The notes: a model not told the origin generated them from the letters alone. 64,000 bases of DNA from Xiphias gladius (GCF_016859285.1 NC_053414.1:832517-896516), one strand, 5' to 3'. Positions 43,270 through 55,511 are shown, counted from the first letter of the stretch. Translations and numbers: made by a program.

Positions 43270-43762
43270 GGTGATTTAACTGCTTTCCTGCCTTTACTCA
43301 CATCTCCAAGAACCGGTGTGGTTTTACTGCTCTAATATTGATTTTCATACAATTACATAATTTGTTCAGGTAATAAAAAGCTACCATCTTAATACAGACC
43401 AACAAGTGACAGTTTTTACAAATGGAAGTCCTGATTGTGTTGCGTATTGTTATACACATGCACTTTTCTCGATTCTTGATCCATTGTTTTCTGACGTGCT
43501 GACGTGCTGAGGTAAGCGTATTGTCTCATTTCCAGTTGCCAGCTTCCGTGTGACTGGTAGCGAGTTTTACTGCTCTGCCTCTACCCAGTTAATTTTGCTA
43601 TTTTTCTTCATTACAGCAGCCAATTACCCGCTCTACGTTTAAACGTACATTAGTTCTGCTTAAGCCCTCTTAGCTCTCTCTTTCTTCTAGCGACTTCCTC
43701 GCTACTGTACAGTTGTTTACACGCTTCTACATCCACTAGTTACTTTAGCTTAGCAGTTAGCG

Positions 43763-44622
43763 ATGGTTTCTCACTCTCCCGCTCTGTCTTGCTCGGTGTG
43801 TCACATGTTTAGTTATTCCTCTGCCTCCTTTAGCGATAATGGTACGTGTAATAAACGTAGTTTATTTGCAGTGATGGAGGCGAGGCTTAGTCAATTGGAA
43901 CCATGGCTCCGCACCATGGAAACCAAATCGTTAACTGCTGCTGTTAGCCAGCCCCCATTAGCCGGTACGAGCCAACCCAGTCTAGCTCCCTCTCTCCCCC
44001 CGGCAGCTCCCGAGCAGCCGGGAAGCCAAGCGGCTGGGTGAATGTCCGTAACAAGAAGCGTAGCCCTAAGCAGAAGCCCGTGGTTCACCACCAACCAGTT
44101 AACGTTTCAAACAGATACTCCCCACTCAGCGACACTCTCGCTGAGAAACCAATTCTGGTTATTGGCAGCTCTATCTTGAGAAACGTGAAGTTAGCGACAT
44201 CGACGACCATAGTCAAATGTATTCCCGGGGCCAGAGCGGGCGACGTTGAATCCTACTTAAAACTGCTGGCTAAGGATAAATGTAAATATAGTAAGATTGT
44301 TATTCACGTCTGTGGTAATGATACCTGATCACGCCAATCGGAGGTTACAAAAATTAATGCAGAGTCGGTGTTTACATTTCCAAAGACAATGTCGGACTCC
44401 GTAGTTTTCTCCGGGCCCCTGCCTAATCTGACCAGCAATGACATGTATAACTGCTGGCTGTCGAGGTGGTGTCCACCAAACAACGTGGGCTTTGTAGATA
44501 ACTGGCGGACTTTTGGGGGAAGACCCGGTCTGATCAGGAGAGACGGCATACATCCCACTTTGGATGGAGAAGCTCTCATATCTAGAAATCTGACTGAGTT
44601 TATTAGTAGACCAAAACCATGA
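43763..44622 (+). pseudogene. L2 ORF1 with esterase-like domain, copy 2 (frameshifted)
   Basis: First piece 43763-44041 starts MVSHSPALSCSVCHMF, with a CxxC-type N-terminus and a coiled-coil-like MEARLSQLEPWLRTMETKS segment. A frameshift at about 44035 leads to [13 protein letters not shown] and the esterase-like part: IGSSILRN (Ser block), [20 protein letters not shown], a stop, then SGPLPNLTSNDMYNCWL and DGIHPTLDGEAL (Asp/His block). Domain reading from motifs only. The lesions make it non-functional. Confidence 0.65.
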
Positions 44623-44819
44623 CAACCCAGAGTTGAGATCGGGAGGCAGAGTTGCAGTCTTACAGGCTTCTCTGTGCTTCCATTACAGCAGTCACCCACC
44701 CAAACCCCCATAGAGACTGTGTCTGCCCCCGACCACCTAAACTAATTAACTCAAAAAGAAACAGAAGAGGAGTTGTACACAGAAACCTCATACAAATTAA
44801 GACCACCTCTGCAGAAGTA

Positions 44820-44978
44820 CAACAAAAGAAGGAGAATTAAATGTGGACTCTTAAACATTAGATCGCTCCAATCCAAAGCCGTATTCGTAAATGATCTAGT
44901 ATCAGATCATTATATTGATATATTTAGTCTCACTGAAACCTGGCTGTGTCATGATGATTTAGTTAGCCTAAATGCCTA
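44820..44978 (+). pseudogene. L2 ORF2 endonuclease N-terminus, copy 2
   Basis: Same truncated open stretch as 735-893 (GLLNIRSLQSKA, DIFSLTETWL). No RT downstream in this copy. Confidence 0.65.
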
Positions 44979-46336
44979 AATTACACACTATGAGGCAGAA
45001 ATGTCTTTTCTAGATGTCTGTCTGACAGTGCTGTAGCTAAATTTAAGGAACTGATTCCATCAGCACTTAATTCACTTCCGTGTTTCAATATAACAGAGGA
45101 CTCCTATGCTAACTTTAGTCCCTCCCAAATTGACCATCTTGTTGATATTGCTGCAGGTTCAATGAGAATGACACTCGACTCCATTGCCCCTCTAAAAAAG
45201 AAGATAATAAAACAAAGGAGGTTAGCTCCATGGTTTAACTCCCAAACCCGTATATTAAAGCAAACTAGGCGAAAACTTGAAAGGATATGGCGTTCTACCA
45301 CTTGCTTCCCACTTAGCCTGGCATGATAGTCTTAAAACATATAGGAAGGCCCTCTGTAATGCCAGAACAGCCTATAACTCAATTTATTAGAGGAAAACAA
45401 AAACAACCCTAGGTTTCTTTTCAGCACTGTAGCCAGGCTGACAGAGAGTCATAGCTTCATTGATCCATGTATTCCTATAGCTCTCAGTAGTGACGATTTC
45501 ATGAGCTTCTTTAATGATAAAATTCTAACTATTGGAGACAAAGTTCACCACCTCTGGCACCAACTTATCTTCAAACACAGGAGCCTTAGAAACAGCTGCA
45601 AAACCTGATGTATAATTAGACAGTTTCTCTCCCATCAACCTTCACCAATAACCTCAACAATGTCTTCATCTAAACCATCAACCTGTCTCTTAGACCCCAG
45701 TCAGGTCTGGCTCAGGCTGGTCTTGAACCATCCCCTAGTTATGCTGCTGTAGGCCTAGACTGACGGGTGACTTCCCATGATGCACCAAGCTCCCCTCTCC
45801 TCCTTTTCCTCTCCATCTGCACGCATTCATATGGCATCGGTGCTCGTTACTAACTTGTCTTCTCCTCTCTCTCGTAGTTTTGTCCTTTCTGGTCTCTCTC
45901 CTCTCTCCTCCTGTCGCTCTCTGCAGGTATTTCTGCCCCTGGTTCTGCAGAGTCTGGATCTGTGATTGCAAACCACCTACTGCCCCCTGCTTCAAATATT
46001 ATGATTATCATCTATTATTATTAATTATAATATCTATCATTATTTAGTTTTATTAGTACTATTATTCACCTTATTCTTTTAATTATTAGTTTTATTATTA
46101 GTCTCATTATTGTTAAACGTCTTAATGTTATACGTCTACTGTGCTATGCCCCCCCCCCATTATGAGCTGGGTTCTGTTCAAGGTTTCTACATGTTGAAAG
46201 GGAGGTTTTTCTCACCCCTGTCGCCAAGTGATGGATCTCTGTAACAAGGAGTCTCTACTGCTCTACATGAAAAGTGACCTGAAATAACCTCTGTTATGAT
46301 TTGGCTCCTATAAATAAAATTGAATTGAATTGAATT

Positions 46337-46714
46337 TTCTAATTTATAATACTGTGAATAAAAAGTATAACATTAAACATATTAGACTATTACATGTGAT
46401 GACCACTCGAATTTACGCAAATATATTGCTTTCATCAATTAATTCCTTTTATCACATTTCGTCAGTTGGGCAGCCTCACAAATATAATTAATGTACAAAT
46501 ATGAATTTGAAGTCTGTTAGATGTGAGAGGATTTGCTGTTGCAATTAGTTGGGACGTCTTATTGTTAATATCAATAACATCCCACAGCACCTCATTATCA
46601 TCAGAGTCTGTGTTGTATAAAACAAGCGTTCCCTCATCCTGACTTTTATTTTTACTACCTGATTTTCTGTTTTTTGCTTTTATCACCAGTAATAAGATTC
46701 TAGACTGGATCATA
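46337..46714. other. AT-rich spacer between L2 copy 2 and A4
   Basis: Counterpart of 3576-3954; no gene. Confidence 0.5.
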
Positions 46715-46790
46715 AGAAACCACTGAAGTTAAAGTGTGTGTGACTCCCTCTAGTGGATGTTGTGGAGTATTCTGTTGTCTTTGCTCCAAA

Positions 46791-46828
46791 GGTTTTTGTA
46801 CAGAGTTCTGGTGTTTCCTGTCACTGTG
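46791..46828 (-). promoter_or_regulatory. Recombination signal of A4
   Basis: CACAGTG 46822-46828, 22-bp spacer, ACAAAAACC 46791-46799, minus strand. Confidence 0.93.
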
Positions 46829-47274
46829 GGCTGCAAAGCACAGTAGTACACAGCAGAGTCAGACAGCTGAAGCTTCTGGATCTTCAGAGGAACTGATCTT
46901 GAGGCGGAATTCAGAGTGGATGAAAATCTCTCCCTGAACTCATCGGCTGTGATCCCTCCATCCAGTTTAAAGCGCCTCAGGATGAACTTGGGGCTGTTGT
47001 TTCCATCCTGTTTGTACCAGAAGAGATAATTACTCGCGGAACTGCTGTTATATAGACAGTCAAGTGTTACTGCCTCTCCTTCAGTAGCAGTCACATCTCT
47101 TTTTGGTTGCAGCACGTTGTCTTTTTGTGCTCTGCATTCTGTAAAACACCAACAAACAGTATCAGTGTGCTGTCAGAGAATCGTCTCAGTGTTGGATCGA
47201 TATCAGAGAAACTGAGTTGTGTTCATACCAAGGCACATAGCAGCCAGCAGCACTGAGATGAGCAGAGGCGTCAT
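46829..47274 (-). CDS. TRAV: TCR alpha/delta V gene A4
   Basis: Leader exon 47229-47274, 90-bp intron, V exon 46829-47138. CDR1 SSSASNY; otherwise the A3-like form ([21 protein letters not shown]) but ending CALQP. Its 3' flank up to about 46745 matches the V remnant at 3955 and not the flank of A1, A2, A3 or A5, so the gene sits on a recombined flank. Anchors intact, open. Confidence 0.9.
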
Positions 47275-48208
47275 ATCTGCAGTGTTGAGTCGCTGTGAGC
47301 TACAGCAAGTATAACGAAGGCTGTGAAGTCTCTGTTTAGTCTTCATCAACACTAAGTTGGTGGACTAGAAGGAGCCTGATCACAGTGACAGGGCTCATTC
47401 ACAGCCCTCTGTTACCCCCCCTACTGACAACTTTACACTCAACACAGTTTTGTACCGCTCTGCTTTCCTACCTTAACTTGTCTTGTATGAAGTCATCATT
47501 GGAAATTTGAGGTGACACGCTTCTCTTTTTACAAATAAGCGAGATTGACTAATTGTTGTGAACCTGCTACGGCCCCTTTAATATCTTTTATCAGAAAGAT
47601 CACAGGTAAACTGAGGGTTAATATTTGATCATCATGTGACTTTTTATGTTCTTTTCAGAGTGTTTTTCTCTTGAGGATGATTTGCCAGTTTAGTATCTGT
47701 TGGTCAAATACAAAGATGGCGGAGTTGTTGTGGAAGCTTAAATCAGCCAATGTTGAAACTTGGTAAAACTTGAGCTGTTAAAGTTTGATTCTGCTGAGTT
47801 TTTCCTTCGATTTCAATGTCTGTAAAAATAAAGTACTGATGATTTCAGAGTTTTATGAGTTAATGCTTTAGTGTGTATTTGGGATGTAGCTCTACATGTT
47901 GCCAAGGACAGTGAACAATGGAAGCAGCTCATCGTGGCCTAATGACCCACAGTGTATGAAGAGGATTAAGTGAGGACGTCATTGTCCATTTATTTGTTTT
48001 CCTGGTGTCTCGTGTTTGAAGCACCATCCAGTTGGTTCTTCATTGATGTGGATTTGCTGCTCATGTGAATCCACCCACAGTGTTTCACTAGCAGCTGTCA
48101 CCACAGTGACTCTGAGAAAACAGGAATTAGCAGAGTCCATCTGATATGAAGCTGTGGGTTGAATACCACTTCACTCCTCTTTGAAGAGTAGTCAGATATC
48201 TGTGTTCA

Positions 48209-48247
48209 GGTTTTTGTACAGCCTCTTCTACACTTTGTATCACTGTG
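48209..48247 (-). promoter_or_regulatory. Recombination signal of B5
   Basis: CACAGTG 48241-48247, 23-bp spacer, ACAAAAACC 48209-48217, minus strand. Confidence 0.93.
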
Positions 48248-48855
48248 TCTCTAGAGCACAGTAGTAGAGGGCTGTGTCTGCCAGGGTTAGTCTGTTTATG
48301 GTCAGTTCAGTTGATGTATCTGTTGTTTGGGATTCGTATCGATTGTTAGGAATATATTCCTCATCTCTCGCTGATTTTGCTCCTTTCCAGAGTATAAACT
48401 GAGGTGCCTGAAGGTCAGAATGATGTCTGTACCAGTGAAGATAAACATTAGTATAGGTTGTCTCATAGACACAACTGAGTTTGACAGATTCTCCTTCTCC
48501 TCCACTGACTTCATCTCTTACAGGAGAGATTGTGTCTCCAGCTATTAGTCCTGGAAAAAGTAGAGAAAATGAAGCCATGAGACTGACATTGTCCATGAGG
48601 CTGAGAGGAGAAGACAGTGGAAAATGTCACTGTACAGTTTTACTCTGTGGACAGAAACAACTCAACTGTAGCTGAGATCATAACTGGATTATACAAAACT
48701 TCATGACAAAGACAGATTATTGTGCGTTTCCGACCATGAAGTTTTGTAAAATGGCGACAGGATATCAGGTTAATACATCAGGTTAAATGAGACACTCATT
48801 TGTTCCTAAACTCACCTATGAAGTGAGATAAAATCAAAAAGAGGTAAAGCAACAT
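48248..48855 (-). CDS. TCR alpha/delta V gene B5
   Basis: Leader exon 48816-48855, intron 265 bp, V exon 48248-48550. A mosaic: framework 1 PVRDEV...VKLSC as in B4, a unique CDR1 (TTYTNVYLHWY), and CDR2 WKGAKSARDEEY identical to B1. Framework 3 as in all B genes. The upstream GC box is shortened to GTGGCGGGG. Open, anchors intact. Confidence 0.88.
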
Positions 48856-49633
48856 GTCTTTGGAGTTGTTGAAGCCAAACAGATGAACAATGTTCTTCCA
48901 CTGCAGTAGAATGAAAAAACTAAACAGCCTCTCTGCTGCACAGCCCTTCTCCTCAACATCAAGCTGATTGAGCTTCTAGTTCCTCAAACATTTCTGCTCT
49001 GGAGACAGAAATGATCTCATTGGTTGAGGTGGACTCCAGTGGCGGGGCCAGAGATAAACCTTTTTAGAGATTCTCTTCCTCCCAAAGTTCAGTTCAGACA
49101 GGTTATTTCAGCATCCAGAGCAGCTCTCTTGACTTTTCCTCATTCCACATCGTACAGTGAAGTAGAAGACATGAAAATAAATCCCTGTGTTGTGGCTGTA
49201 ACCGAGCTCCCCTCTCATATTATATTATCGCCTACACACTGCACTAATGATTGTGAATGAGTGAAACTACAATGTAAGAATATAATCTGTGTCATGTAAT
49301 GTCAAGAGGCGACTGTTCTCTTTTTGATCTTCATTTATACGATATGAAGAAAGTTTTATTACCCAGTACTGTACCCAGTAGGTACCAGGTATTTAAATAA
49401 TGTCTCTGTTCTTGTTTCTATAAATGCTGCCTCATCCACTGAGTTATCATCTCACAAAACCTCCTTATCATCAGAGTTTCATTGTTTCATGATACAGCAA
49501 ACACTTCATTTCTCTGCTGCTTTTTTCTTCAGTACATAGAATCTAGACTGGATCATAAGAAACCACTGAAGTTTAACGGTGTGTGACTCCCTCTAGTGGA
49601 TGTTGTGGAGTATTCTGTTGTCTTTGCTCCAAA

Positions 49634-49671
49634 GGTTTTTGTACAGAGTTCTGGTGTTTCCTGTCACTGTG
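49634..49671 (-). promoter_or_regulatory. Recombination signal of C3
   Basis: CACAGTG 49665-49671, 22-bp spacer, ACAAAAACC 49634-49642, minus strand. Confidence 0.93.
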
Positions 49672-50123
49672 GGCTGCAGAGCACAGTAGTACACAGCAGA
49701 GTCAGTCACTGCAGCAGAGGAGATCTGCAGATCCATTTGTCTTTTATCCTCACTCACTTTAACAGACAGTCCAGGGACCTGAACCTTTAATGTGTTTCCT
49801 TTTTCTGTGTGAGAGATCAGGAACTCTGGTGGTTTTCCTGGATATTGTCGATACCAGAAGAAATAATCACCAGGTGACAGTTTGGAGTATGTGTAGGACA
49901 GAGTAACAGTGCTGCCTTCTGAACTGAACTCTTCATTGTTGACTGGAGTCAGATCCTGAGAGTTGATGCCTAAAGGAAAAATAACTGTTACTTGATGATG
50001 TAAAGTCTCAGTGAACAGTTCACATTCAGATGTTATGAACTTTTGTTGTGCTGTATTATCTAACATACCTGTTAGAGTGGAGAGAACCAGTAGAGAAAAT
50101 CCAGAATAATGCAATGACAGCAT
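49672..50123 (-). CDS. TRAV: TCR alpha V gene C3 (no Cys23, N-terminal Cys lost too)
   Basis: Leader exon 50069-50123 (MLSLHYSGFSLLVLSTLT), intron 99 bp, V exon 49672-49969 behind a TAG acceptor. Differs from C1/C2 in CDR2 (HTEKGNTLKVQV instead of HTGTGKPLKDPV) and in GINSQD for GINCQD, so only Cys104 remains in the V domain. The intron is one base shorter than in C1 and C2, which leaves leader, intron and V exon open in one frame: an unspliced transcript could still be translated through. Confidence 0.85.
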
Positions 50124-50527
50124 GTTGAACACAGGTAATGTTTCTGGTTTGTGTATTGAACTCTGCTGAATCTGGAAGTTCCTCTCTCTTCTATAGGTCA
50201 GTAACAGCTCAGCTCCTCCCTGAATCTCTCTCCGTCTTAGATCTGTATTTTCACTTCTCTCTGTTACACTTCCTCCTGGTTAACAGACTGGTAGCAGCAT
50301 TTTTTTCAAGGTTTTGGTGATTTCTTTATAGTGGGATTTACAAGACGGTAGTGGGATTTATTTAAATGATAGATCACCTTTTCAGATTATTTTCTATCAT
50401 CACTGCAACTTAAGTCAGCTGATAATGAACCACATGAATTATTATTTCCAGACCACGAGTTTAGCATCAGAAGTCAGCTGAGTAACATTTAATTTCGAGT
50501 GGTTTAATAATATCAGGGGTGAGTAAA

Positions 50528-50531
50528 AGGA
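50528..50531. repeat. Target-site duplication, provirus copy 3, left
   Basis: AGGA, a perfect match to 57387-57390; shows the original 4-bp duplication. Confidence 0.8.
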
Positions 50532-50972
50532 TGTGGTGGAAATTCTGTCAACACTCTGGACACAGACTCAAACAAAGCACAGACACTGACAGATTTGAAT
50601 ATTAATGTGATTATTATTGATCAGTAATAGGGTAATAAGTCGCCAAAAAAAAAAAAACCCGTCTTCCCGAACAGCGAGGAAAACTAATCTGTTATAGTTT
50701 TCTAGAGAACAAAGAAACTCATTCTGGTTGGTCAGTACATATCAACGTATACTTTCCATCCAATGGTCAATTTTTCCAAACATACATTCACATGCATATG
50801 TATAGGAAATAGGAAACCACGAGCCCAACAACTCAACTTGATTAATCAACACTAGTCCAGTACAGTGTTACCATCTTTGGTCATGAAGAGACTGAGGCCT
50901 TGCTCTTCTGTTTACATTACATGTAATATGTTGTAAGCTATGTAATATGTTGGAGCTGAATCTGGGTTTAAG
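50532..50972 (-). repeat. Left (3') LTR of provirus copy 3, truncated
   Basis: Ends after GGGTTTAAG like copy 1, but keeps the short TTGTAAGCTATGTAATATG stretch that copy 1 lacks. Confidence 0.85.
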
Positions 50973-51163
50973 GGTATACATCAAACCATTTCAAAACAAT
51001 CAAAAATAAACATGCTTATCATATTTAGTTAAGGCACTAGCATTTTAAAGTCTATAATGAAGGCCTAGCATATAATCATAGAGTAATACACTTCAGTATA
51101 CATTCAAAACATAACAAAGTGAAAATGTCTTTAATACATACATAGTAAAACATTTCATCACTG

Positions 51164-51490
51164 TTATACTCCGGTTTCATCAACCAATATACTTTGTGCA
51201 TCTGGATCCAGGTAGAGTTTCAACTGCTGGAGATAGTTTTCATCATCAGTGTCATTACATTTAGCACCATATTGTATTGCTACAGCAGTCAATGAAGTGT
51301 TAATGAGCTTACAGATCATAGCTTTAGCACAACTCAAAAGACACATAACAACAGCATGGTTCCAATAAAAGGCTAAATTAACTGCAGTATGTTCTTCCAA
51401 GGCAACATTGGAGATTGATAACCCCCTCATAGGTGCTAGTGAGCATATCAGCACGGCCAACACCACCAACTCCAGTTTGGCCATTTCCAT
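51164..51490 (-). CDS. Short secretory-type ORF at env position, copy 3
   Basis: 108 codons, open, with AKCND as in copy 2 and HTAVNLAF as in copy 1. N-terminal hydrophobic signal-like segment. Not assignable beyond its position after pol. Confidence 0.5.
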   Translation of the reverse strand: MEMAKLELVVLAVLICSLAPMRGLSISNVALEEHTAVNLAFYWNHAVVMCLLSCAKAMICKLINTSLTAVAIQYGAKCNDTDDENYLQQLKLYLDPDAQSILVDETGV

Positions 51491-51494
51491 CTCA

Positions 51495-54465
51495 CTACAT
51501 CAATGCCTTCTTACAGTGGGACGCATGTATCCAAGTTGTTCTCTCCTTGACTTTCACCGCTGTGGGTGTGGTGAGCAGAACCTGGTATGGGCCTCTCCAA
51601 CGTGGGGAATGCCAATGGCGCCTCCTCAGGTCCTTCCCCAATATCCAGTCCAATGGCTGGAACGGATGGGTCGTCTGACCTTTCCCCAGGGGCGATGGCA
51701 GGGCCGCCTTCACCTGAGCAGAAATAGAAGATACAATGTGGTTGAACTGCTTTCAATAAGCTACTATGGCTTCATCGACAAAAATCTGACCTGTATGTGC
51801 TCCCTGCTTCAGATTTTGGCCTATAGCCATAACTCTGCCTCTTAGGACTTCATGTGGTGACAAACCTATGGTAGAATGATGTCTTCCCCTCATATACATT
51901 AGCACCACGGGGAGACCATAGACCAAATCTAATTGCGTCTCTTCCATCATCTTTGTGAGCCTGTTTTTCAGCAGTCCATTTGCTCCATTTGCTCCATTTA
52001 CAGTACCTCCACTCTCTGGGTGGTAGGTGCAATGTCGTTTCAAATCAATACCTGCTCTCTCTGCCAAAAACAAGTTTGTTTTATTGTTTATTAAAATGGG
52101 GACCATTATCTGATGACAATTTTTCTGGAGTCCCCCACCTTGAAATGAAATTCTGTAGCAAATGTTTAGCAGTTGATTTTGCATCTGCATGTTTACAGGG
52201 AAAGGCTTCAACCCACTTAGAGGACAAATCCACGACAACTAGACAATATTTATATCCTCTAGCTGGAGTGAGTTCAGTGAAATAGATCTTGAGATGTTGA
52301 AAGGGGCTGCTAGGTGTAGGAAATGCTGAGCGTGTCGTGTTGAGTTTCTTACATGTGTTATGTTGAGCATACACCAAACACCTCTTACAGGAGTTCTCCG
52401 CCACCGTGCCAAACCAAATTGAATCCAAGTTTTGAGCAATGAAATCAATCATACCTCCCTTTGAAATACGGTCTAGCCCATGTGCGAGCTCAGCCATGTA
52501 AGGAAAAAGTTGCTTGGGTAAACAAGGTTCATCTTTTGGGCCCCTCCAAACACTTTCTGGGTCACAACGACCATGTTTCCTCCATGCAGACTTCTCCGCA
52601 GGGTTTGCCATGGACTTGATGTCTTTGAGGGACATGTGCGGATCAAAGAAATCAGATGAAATTGCTTCAGATTTAGGAAAGGAATCAGCAAAAGCATTTC
52701 CTTTAGAGACAGCATCTACACCCCTACCATGTGCCTGGCTCTTAATATGAGCCACCTGAGACGGAAGTAAGATGGCCTCAAGAAGGTAGTTGACAAGGTG
52801 ATGATGCTGAATCGATGTACCCTACGATGTAAAGAATCCACTGTTTTTCCATAGGGTCCCCAAAATCATGAACCACCCCAAAAGCATAACGACTATCAGT
52901 ATAGATAGTAGCAGATTTTCCAGTTGCAAGAATACATACCCTTGTCAAAGCAAAAAGTTCAGTTCTGCCTGGGCAGAAAGGTGGATTGGAAGCCTCGCAG
53001 ATTTCATTACGTCATGATCCATAACAATGGCATAGGCAACAGCTCCGGTTCCATCTACCCCTCTAGTCGATCCATCCACATAACAGATCAGGTCCAGCTA
53101 AGAAAGGGGTGTGGTAGAAAGATCCTTTCTGGGAGTCACTGCTTCAGTGAGTACTGCCAGACAGTCATGCGGTTCCCCATCTTCCTCAGTTGGAAGAAGA
53201 GTGGCAGGATTCAAACCATTACACCTTTGCAGGGTGACGTGTGACAAGTTCAGGATATTGTAGTAATGAAGAGTGGAAGCGGGGGTAAAATGAGTTGTTT
53301 TGGCCTGCAAAAGGATGGCAGCTACAGCATGTGGAACCAAGACAGTCAGCGGTCTATAAGCTACCAAGGAAGACGAAACCTTCACTGCCGCTGCAGCGGC
53401 AGCCACTGCTCTAGAACAAGGTGGAAGACCTCTCGCAACAGGCGAAAGTCTTTGAGAGTAGTAAGCTACCGGCTCGAACTTGTCAGCGTGTTTCTGGAGC
53501 AAGACAGTGCTGTAGAATCCATTGTTTTCATCTACTGCTAAAGTAAAATCTTTTGACATATCAGGAATGCCTAAAGTCAGAGCAGAAGCCAACGCTTCCT
53601 TCAGTTTCACAAAGGAGCCAGTATCGTCAGGAGTCAGTTAGAGTCACGTGCAGTCAGTCCATTCGCATGCGCCATGTCAGAAAGTGGTTGAGCCAATTTA
53701 GCATAACCAGCGATCCACTGTCTACAGTAGCCTGTACATGCTAAAAAGGACAGCACCTGCTTTTTTGTCACAGGCTTTGGCCTTGACAACACCTCTTGGA
53801 TTCTGTCTTTGCCAATTGTTGGTTTGTTTTGTGAGATCTCATGTCCTAGGTAGTCTACTTGTTGTTTCTCCAATTGGAGTTTTTCTAGCGATGCTTTTTG
53901 CCCCTTTGGAGCCACATATTTCAATAGGGCATTTGTATCGGCGATACAATTTTCTACAGATGTAGAACACACCAGAAGATCATCAACGTACTGAGTCACT
54001 TTACTCCCTCTAGGGAGTACAAAGCCTGCCAAATTTCCCTCAAAGTGATTAAATTGTTGGCGATTGCTAATAGCCTTGTGGACACGAAGTCCACTCGTAC
54101 TTTTTACCTTTAAAAGTAAACATAAACAAGGATTGTGATTCTGGTTCACGTAGAATGCTAAAAAATGCATTAGCCACATTTATCACAGTGAACCACTTTG
54201 CATCTCCAGGAACAGAAGACAAAATTGTGGCTGGATTCGGTAAAACCGGTGCTCGAGCAGACAAAGCCTCATTTACAGCACGCAAAGCTTGAAGAGGTCG
54301 CCAGGATTTGCCATCAGCTTTTTTCAGTGGAAGAAGTGTAGTGTTACATGGAGGGGTTGGGGCTGGAACAATAATTTTATCCCTTAGGAGTTGCTCAATG
54401 ATGGGAGTCATGCCCTCTTCTGCATCAGGCCTCAGGGGATGCTGTTGCTTTTTGGGCCTAAAATC
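51495..54465 (-). pseudogene. pol: Retroviral pol, copy 3, broken
   Basis: RT from about 54465 to the SCPQGY block; stops and a 4-base deletion follow; YVDD part within 53634-54179; RNase H 53098-53610; integrase 51753-52755 with LKIYFTE (first catalytic Asp lost), SSDNGPHF and the Asn-substituted third position; C-terminal domain 51495-51713 with [15 protein letters not shown] stop splits RNase H near 53098 as in copy 1 (TAA for TTA). Not functional. Confidence 0.85.
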
Positions 54466-55266
54466 CTCTAGACACAAAGAAACAAAGGCTTTTACACTTT
54501 CACACACACACACACACACATCATCCAGTTCAACAGCACACAACCTTTTAAAAGGAGGCCTTCACACACACCCACCCCAGACTGTCTGTCACATACACAG
54601 AGGTGAAAAAGAAATATTCCCCGAAAATTCGGATACAGTTAAAATATCACTTACCCAAGAGAAATCATACACTCATTTAATCGAGCACTCATTTAATTCT
54701 GAGATGTTAGTGAGGGCTAGCGCCTCCGGACAGAGAAAGAACCTGTTCTTTAAACGAGGGCTAGTGCCTCGCCCTGATCAAGGAAGCTATGAGTGCCCAG
54801 ACTCACTCAGCGCTTTTATCGAAAACCTTTTCGAACTGATCCGGAGGCAACAGGAGACCTGTTCCTCTTCAGGCGAAATCCCACTCCGATCTCCCTGTTT
54901 TTGATGCACTTTTAAGGGCAAGAGACCATCTCTCCGCCAGGCAAATTTCTTCAGCGAAACTCCCTCTCCAAGCTTGGAGTCAAAACAAACAAAAATCTTC
55001 AATCCCAATCAGTGCAGGCGTTTAGACAAACATATGCAGTTTTAGAAACAGAAACGGTGACCGGCTATAATTTCCACAAAAATTAACATGCCAATTTAGT
55101 TCCTATAATCCACCAAAAAGAAAAGCCCCTAACACCGTTCTGCGACCTGAGAAAACGTCCTAGGCGTCTCAGAAAAGATTAGAGGGTTCTCAACCAGGTT
55201 TTTGTAAAGCTGCCCCGGCCGGGAAGGGGAGGTCATACCTCTCTGGACGCAGGCAGAGGGGCAGCT

Positions 55267-55284
55267 ATCTCGGTGGGACCTTCA
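55267..55284 (-). promoter_or_regulatory. Primer-binding site, tRNA-Gln type, copy 3
   Basis: Identical to the copy 1 site: 17 of 18 positions complementary to the tRNA-Gln(UUG) 3' end. Confidence 0.65.
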
Positions 55285-55511
55285 ATAATGTGGTGGAAAT
55301 TCTGTCAACACTCTGGACACAGGGTCAAATAAAGCACAGACACTGACAGATTTGAATATTAATGTGATTATTATTGATCAATAAAAGGAGACAGCAACTT
55401 ACACAAGTCAGCAAAACACCCCTGTCTCCCCGAACAGAGAGCAAAACTAATCTGTTGTAGTTTTCTAGAAAGCAAAGAAACTCATTCTGGTTGGTCAGTA
55501 CATAACATATA

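Larger units (their letters stand above)
43500..46336 (+). mobile_element. L2/CR1-type LINE, copy 2, with internal deletion
   Basis: Holds the 5' part missing from copy 1 (5' UTR and ORF1 start, ORF1 from 43763) but lacks the whole RT: after CCTGTCTCTTAGA at 45694 it jumps to the sequence equivalent to about 2935 in copy 1. 3' end with ATTGA repeats at about 46315-46336. The 5' border is approximate. Confidence 0.8.

Noticed and set aside
54308-54904. 198-codon plus-strand open frame (also 24051-24641 and 12508-12804)
   Set aside because: Antisense to the retroviral RT start and leader; no motif of its own, and the RT reading on the other strand is clear.
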